Positions 63,344-64,000 of a DNA stretch of 64,000 nt are shown in pieces. How positions within the stretch are numbered: position 1 is the first letter of the stretch; each line of letters opens with the position of its first letter. Origin of the DNA: Bacillus sp. V5-8f (GTDB lineage: Bacteria; Bacillota; Bacilli; Bacillales; DSM-1321); the NCBI RefSeq assembly GCF_002863565.1, contig NZ_PGUW01000018.1, positions 1 to 64,000 of the forward strand, read 5' to 3'. The position numbers and the translations under genes are program-made. The notes beneath the pieces were generated by a model that searched no databases, was not told the origin of the DNA, and saw nothing but the letters and a program-made list of their open reading frames with translations.

Positions 63344-63562
63344 GTGATCCTCCGTTAATTTAACAGGGTACTTATTCACTACTGAGGAAGTGTTAGCTGA
63401 TATGTTCATTTCTTTGCTCATTGTACTTTTATCATAACCGAACGGGTTAGACAGAGCCGAGAAGTTTTTTAACATCTTATTACGATATTTGTTTCAAATC
63501 ATTATTGCATTTTTAAAGGTAGGATTCCAAGCGGTCCTCCATGGAGGCCGCCGCCCCCATGG

Positions 63563-63900
63563 TCATCGTATACCCGTATGGAAATTTGTTTTTTTGCCGG
63601 CTGTGATATCCGGACGTCCCGAGGTTGTGAACACGACAGGGAAATGTCAGATGGATACATCCCGTCTTTGCTATATGTAACGAATTCTGTCAGGAACCGT
63701 TCATCATTTTCAATTTTTACTTTTGGATTTCGGTATAACACCCAGTCGATCTTGCTCTGGCCTTCCGCTTCCAGTCCTTTAAAACTATGAGAGGTAAAAT
63801 CCGGACCCTACTCGTGTTTTGCCATATCCCATGCGTCCGCCAATCCGGCATCATTTCTCCTCTTTACCACATACTGTATCCACTGATGCATCGGGGAACA
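63563..63900 (-). pseudogene. endonuclease/exonuclease/phosphatase protein, decayed
   Basis: The minus strand reads MHQWIQYVVKRRNDAGLADA WDMAKHE, then TAG, then GPDFTSHSFKGLEAEGQSKI DWVLYRNPKVK, the end of an EEP-fold hydrolase. A 1-base deletion near 63645 breaks GMYPSDHFPVV into another frame, which stops at 63563. Nonsense plus frameshift mark a dead gene; its N-terminal part may be beyond the window. Confidence 0.75.
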
Positions 63901-64000
63901 GGAACCTCTTAAAGGGCGGGACTTGCATCAGCTTAACACTGAAGAATATGGAATAAAATTTGTTGTACAAAATTTGAGACTAAAAACTGCTCTCTATATC

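Overview
The window looks like chromosomal DNA from a low-GC, spore-former-type member of the Bacillaceae (Bacillus sensu lato). Evidence: strong GGAGG-type ribosome binding sites almost everywhere, TTG and GTG starts, and Bacillus-typical families (YndM/DUF2512, YflT, YfmQ, LutABC/LutR, MbcS, YhgE/Pip, DUF3934, KGG-repeat stress protein). Two sites fit the sigma-B promoter consensus, and there is a TnrA/GlnR-type box and a CcpA cre-type site. I cannot name the species. No rRNA, tRNA, CRISPR array or intact prophage was seen.

Layout. 0-5 kb: a secreted helical protein (cut by the window edge), an OmpR-type two-component system sharing an operator-like tandem repeat with that protein, small membrane proteins, and gene remnants. 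5-10 kb: a GH13 alpha-glucosidase and a large SUV3-like helicase. 10-16.4 kb: an orphan O-antigen-ligase-like protein, an LLM flavin oxidoreductase, a PAS-STAS protein, and a sigma-B-type stress locus (YflT-DUF2382). 16.6-25 kb: glnK-amt, an MbcS-like acyl-CoA synthetase, a TerC protein and an MFS carrier. 25-32.5 kb: a peptidase M19 gene and an NCS1 permease / DUF917 / hydantoinase-A operon, beside acyl-CoA-ligase and amidase remnants.

32.5-42.4 kb is the best-integrated part: lctP-glcD-glcF faces lutR and lutABC, and a nearly identical GTCATCTGATGACC operator stands before both lctP and lutA. This suggests one FadR-type regulator (LutR) governing lactate/glycolate uptake and oxidation, with a cre-type site adding catabolite control. 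42.4-51.7 kb holds a 21-bp periodic array, YogA-like and YfmQ proteins, an FAD monooxygenase, a DHA2 transporter, the KGG stress protein and small proteins. 50.4-52.4 kb is a divergent TetR / YhgE-Pip pair with a perfect inverted repeat between them.

52.4-64 kb is an eroded accessory region: a lipoprotein, an MFS/LysR pair and an ECF sigma/anti-sigma pair stand among many truncated or frameshifted genes (GNAT, histidine kinase, IS110 transposase, DUF421, serine recombinase, endonuclease/exonuclease/phosphatase). A dispersed hairpin repeat containing a CTGCCCCGTTTGTTCAATAAG-like motif is concentrated here and often lies next to the truncated genes. This repeat family, the 21-bp array, the shared two-component operator and the LutR double circuit are the main items for a second look.
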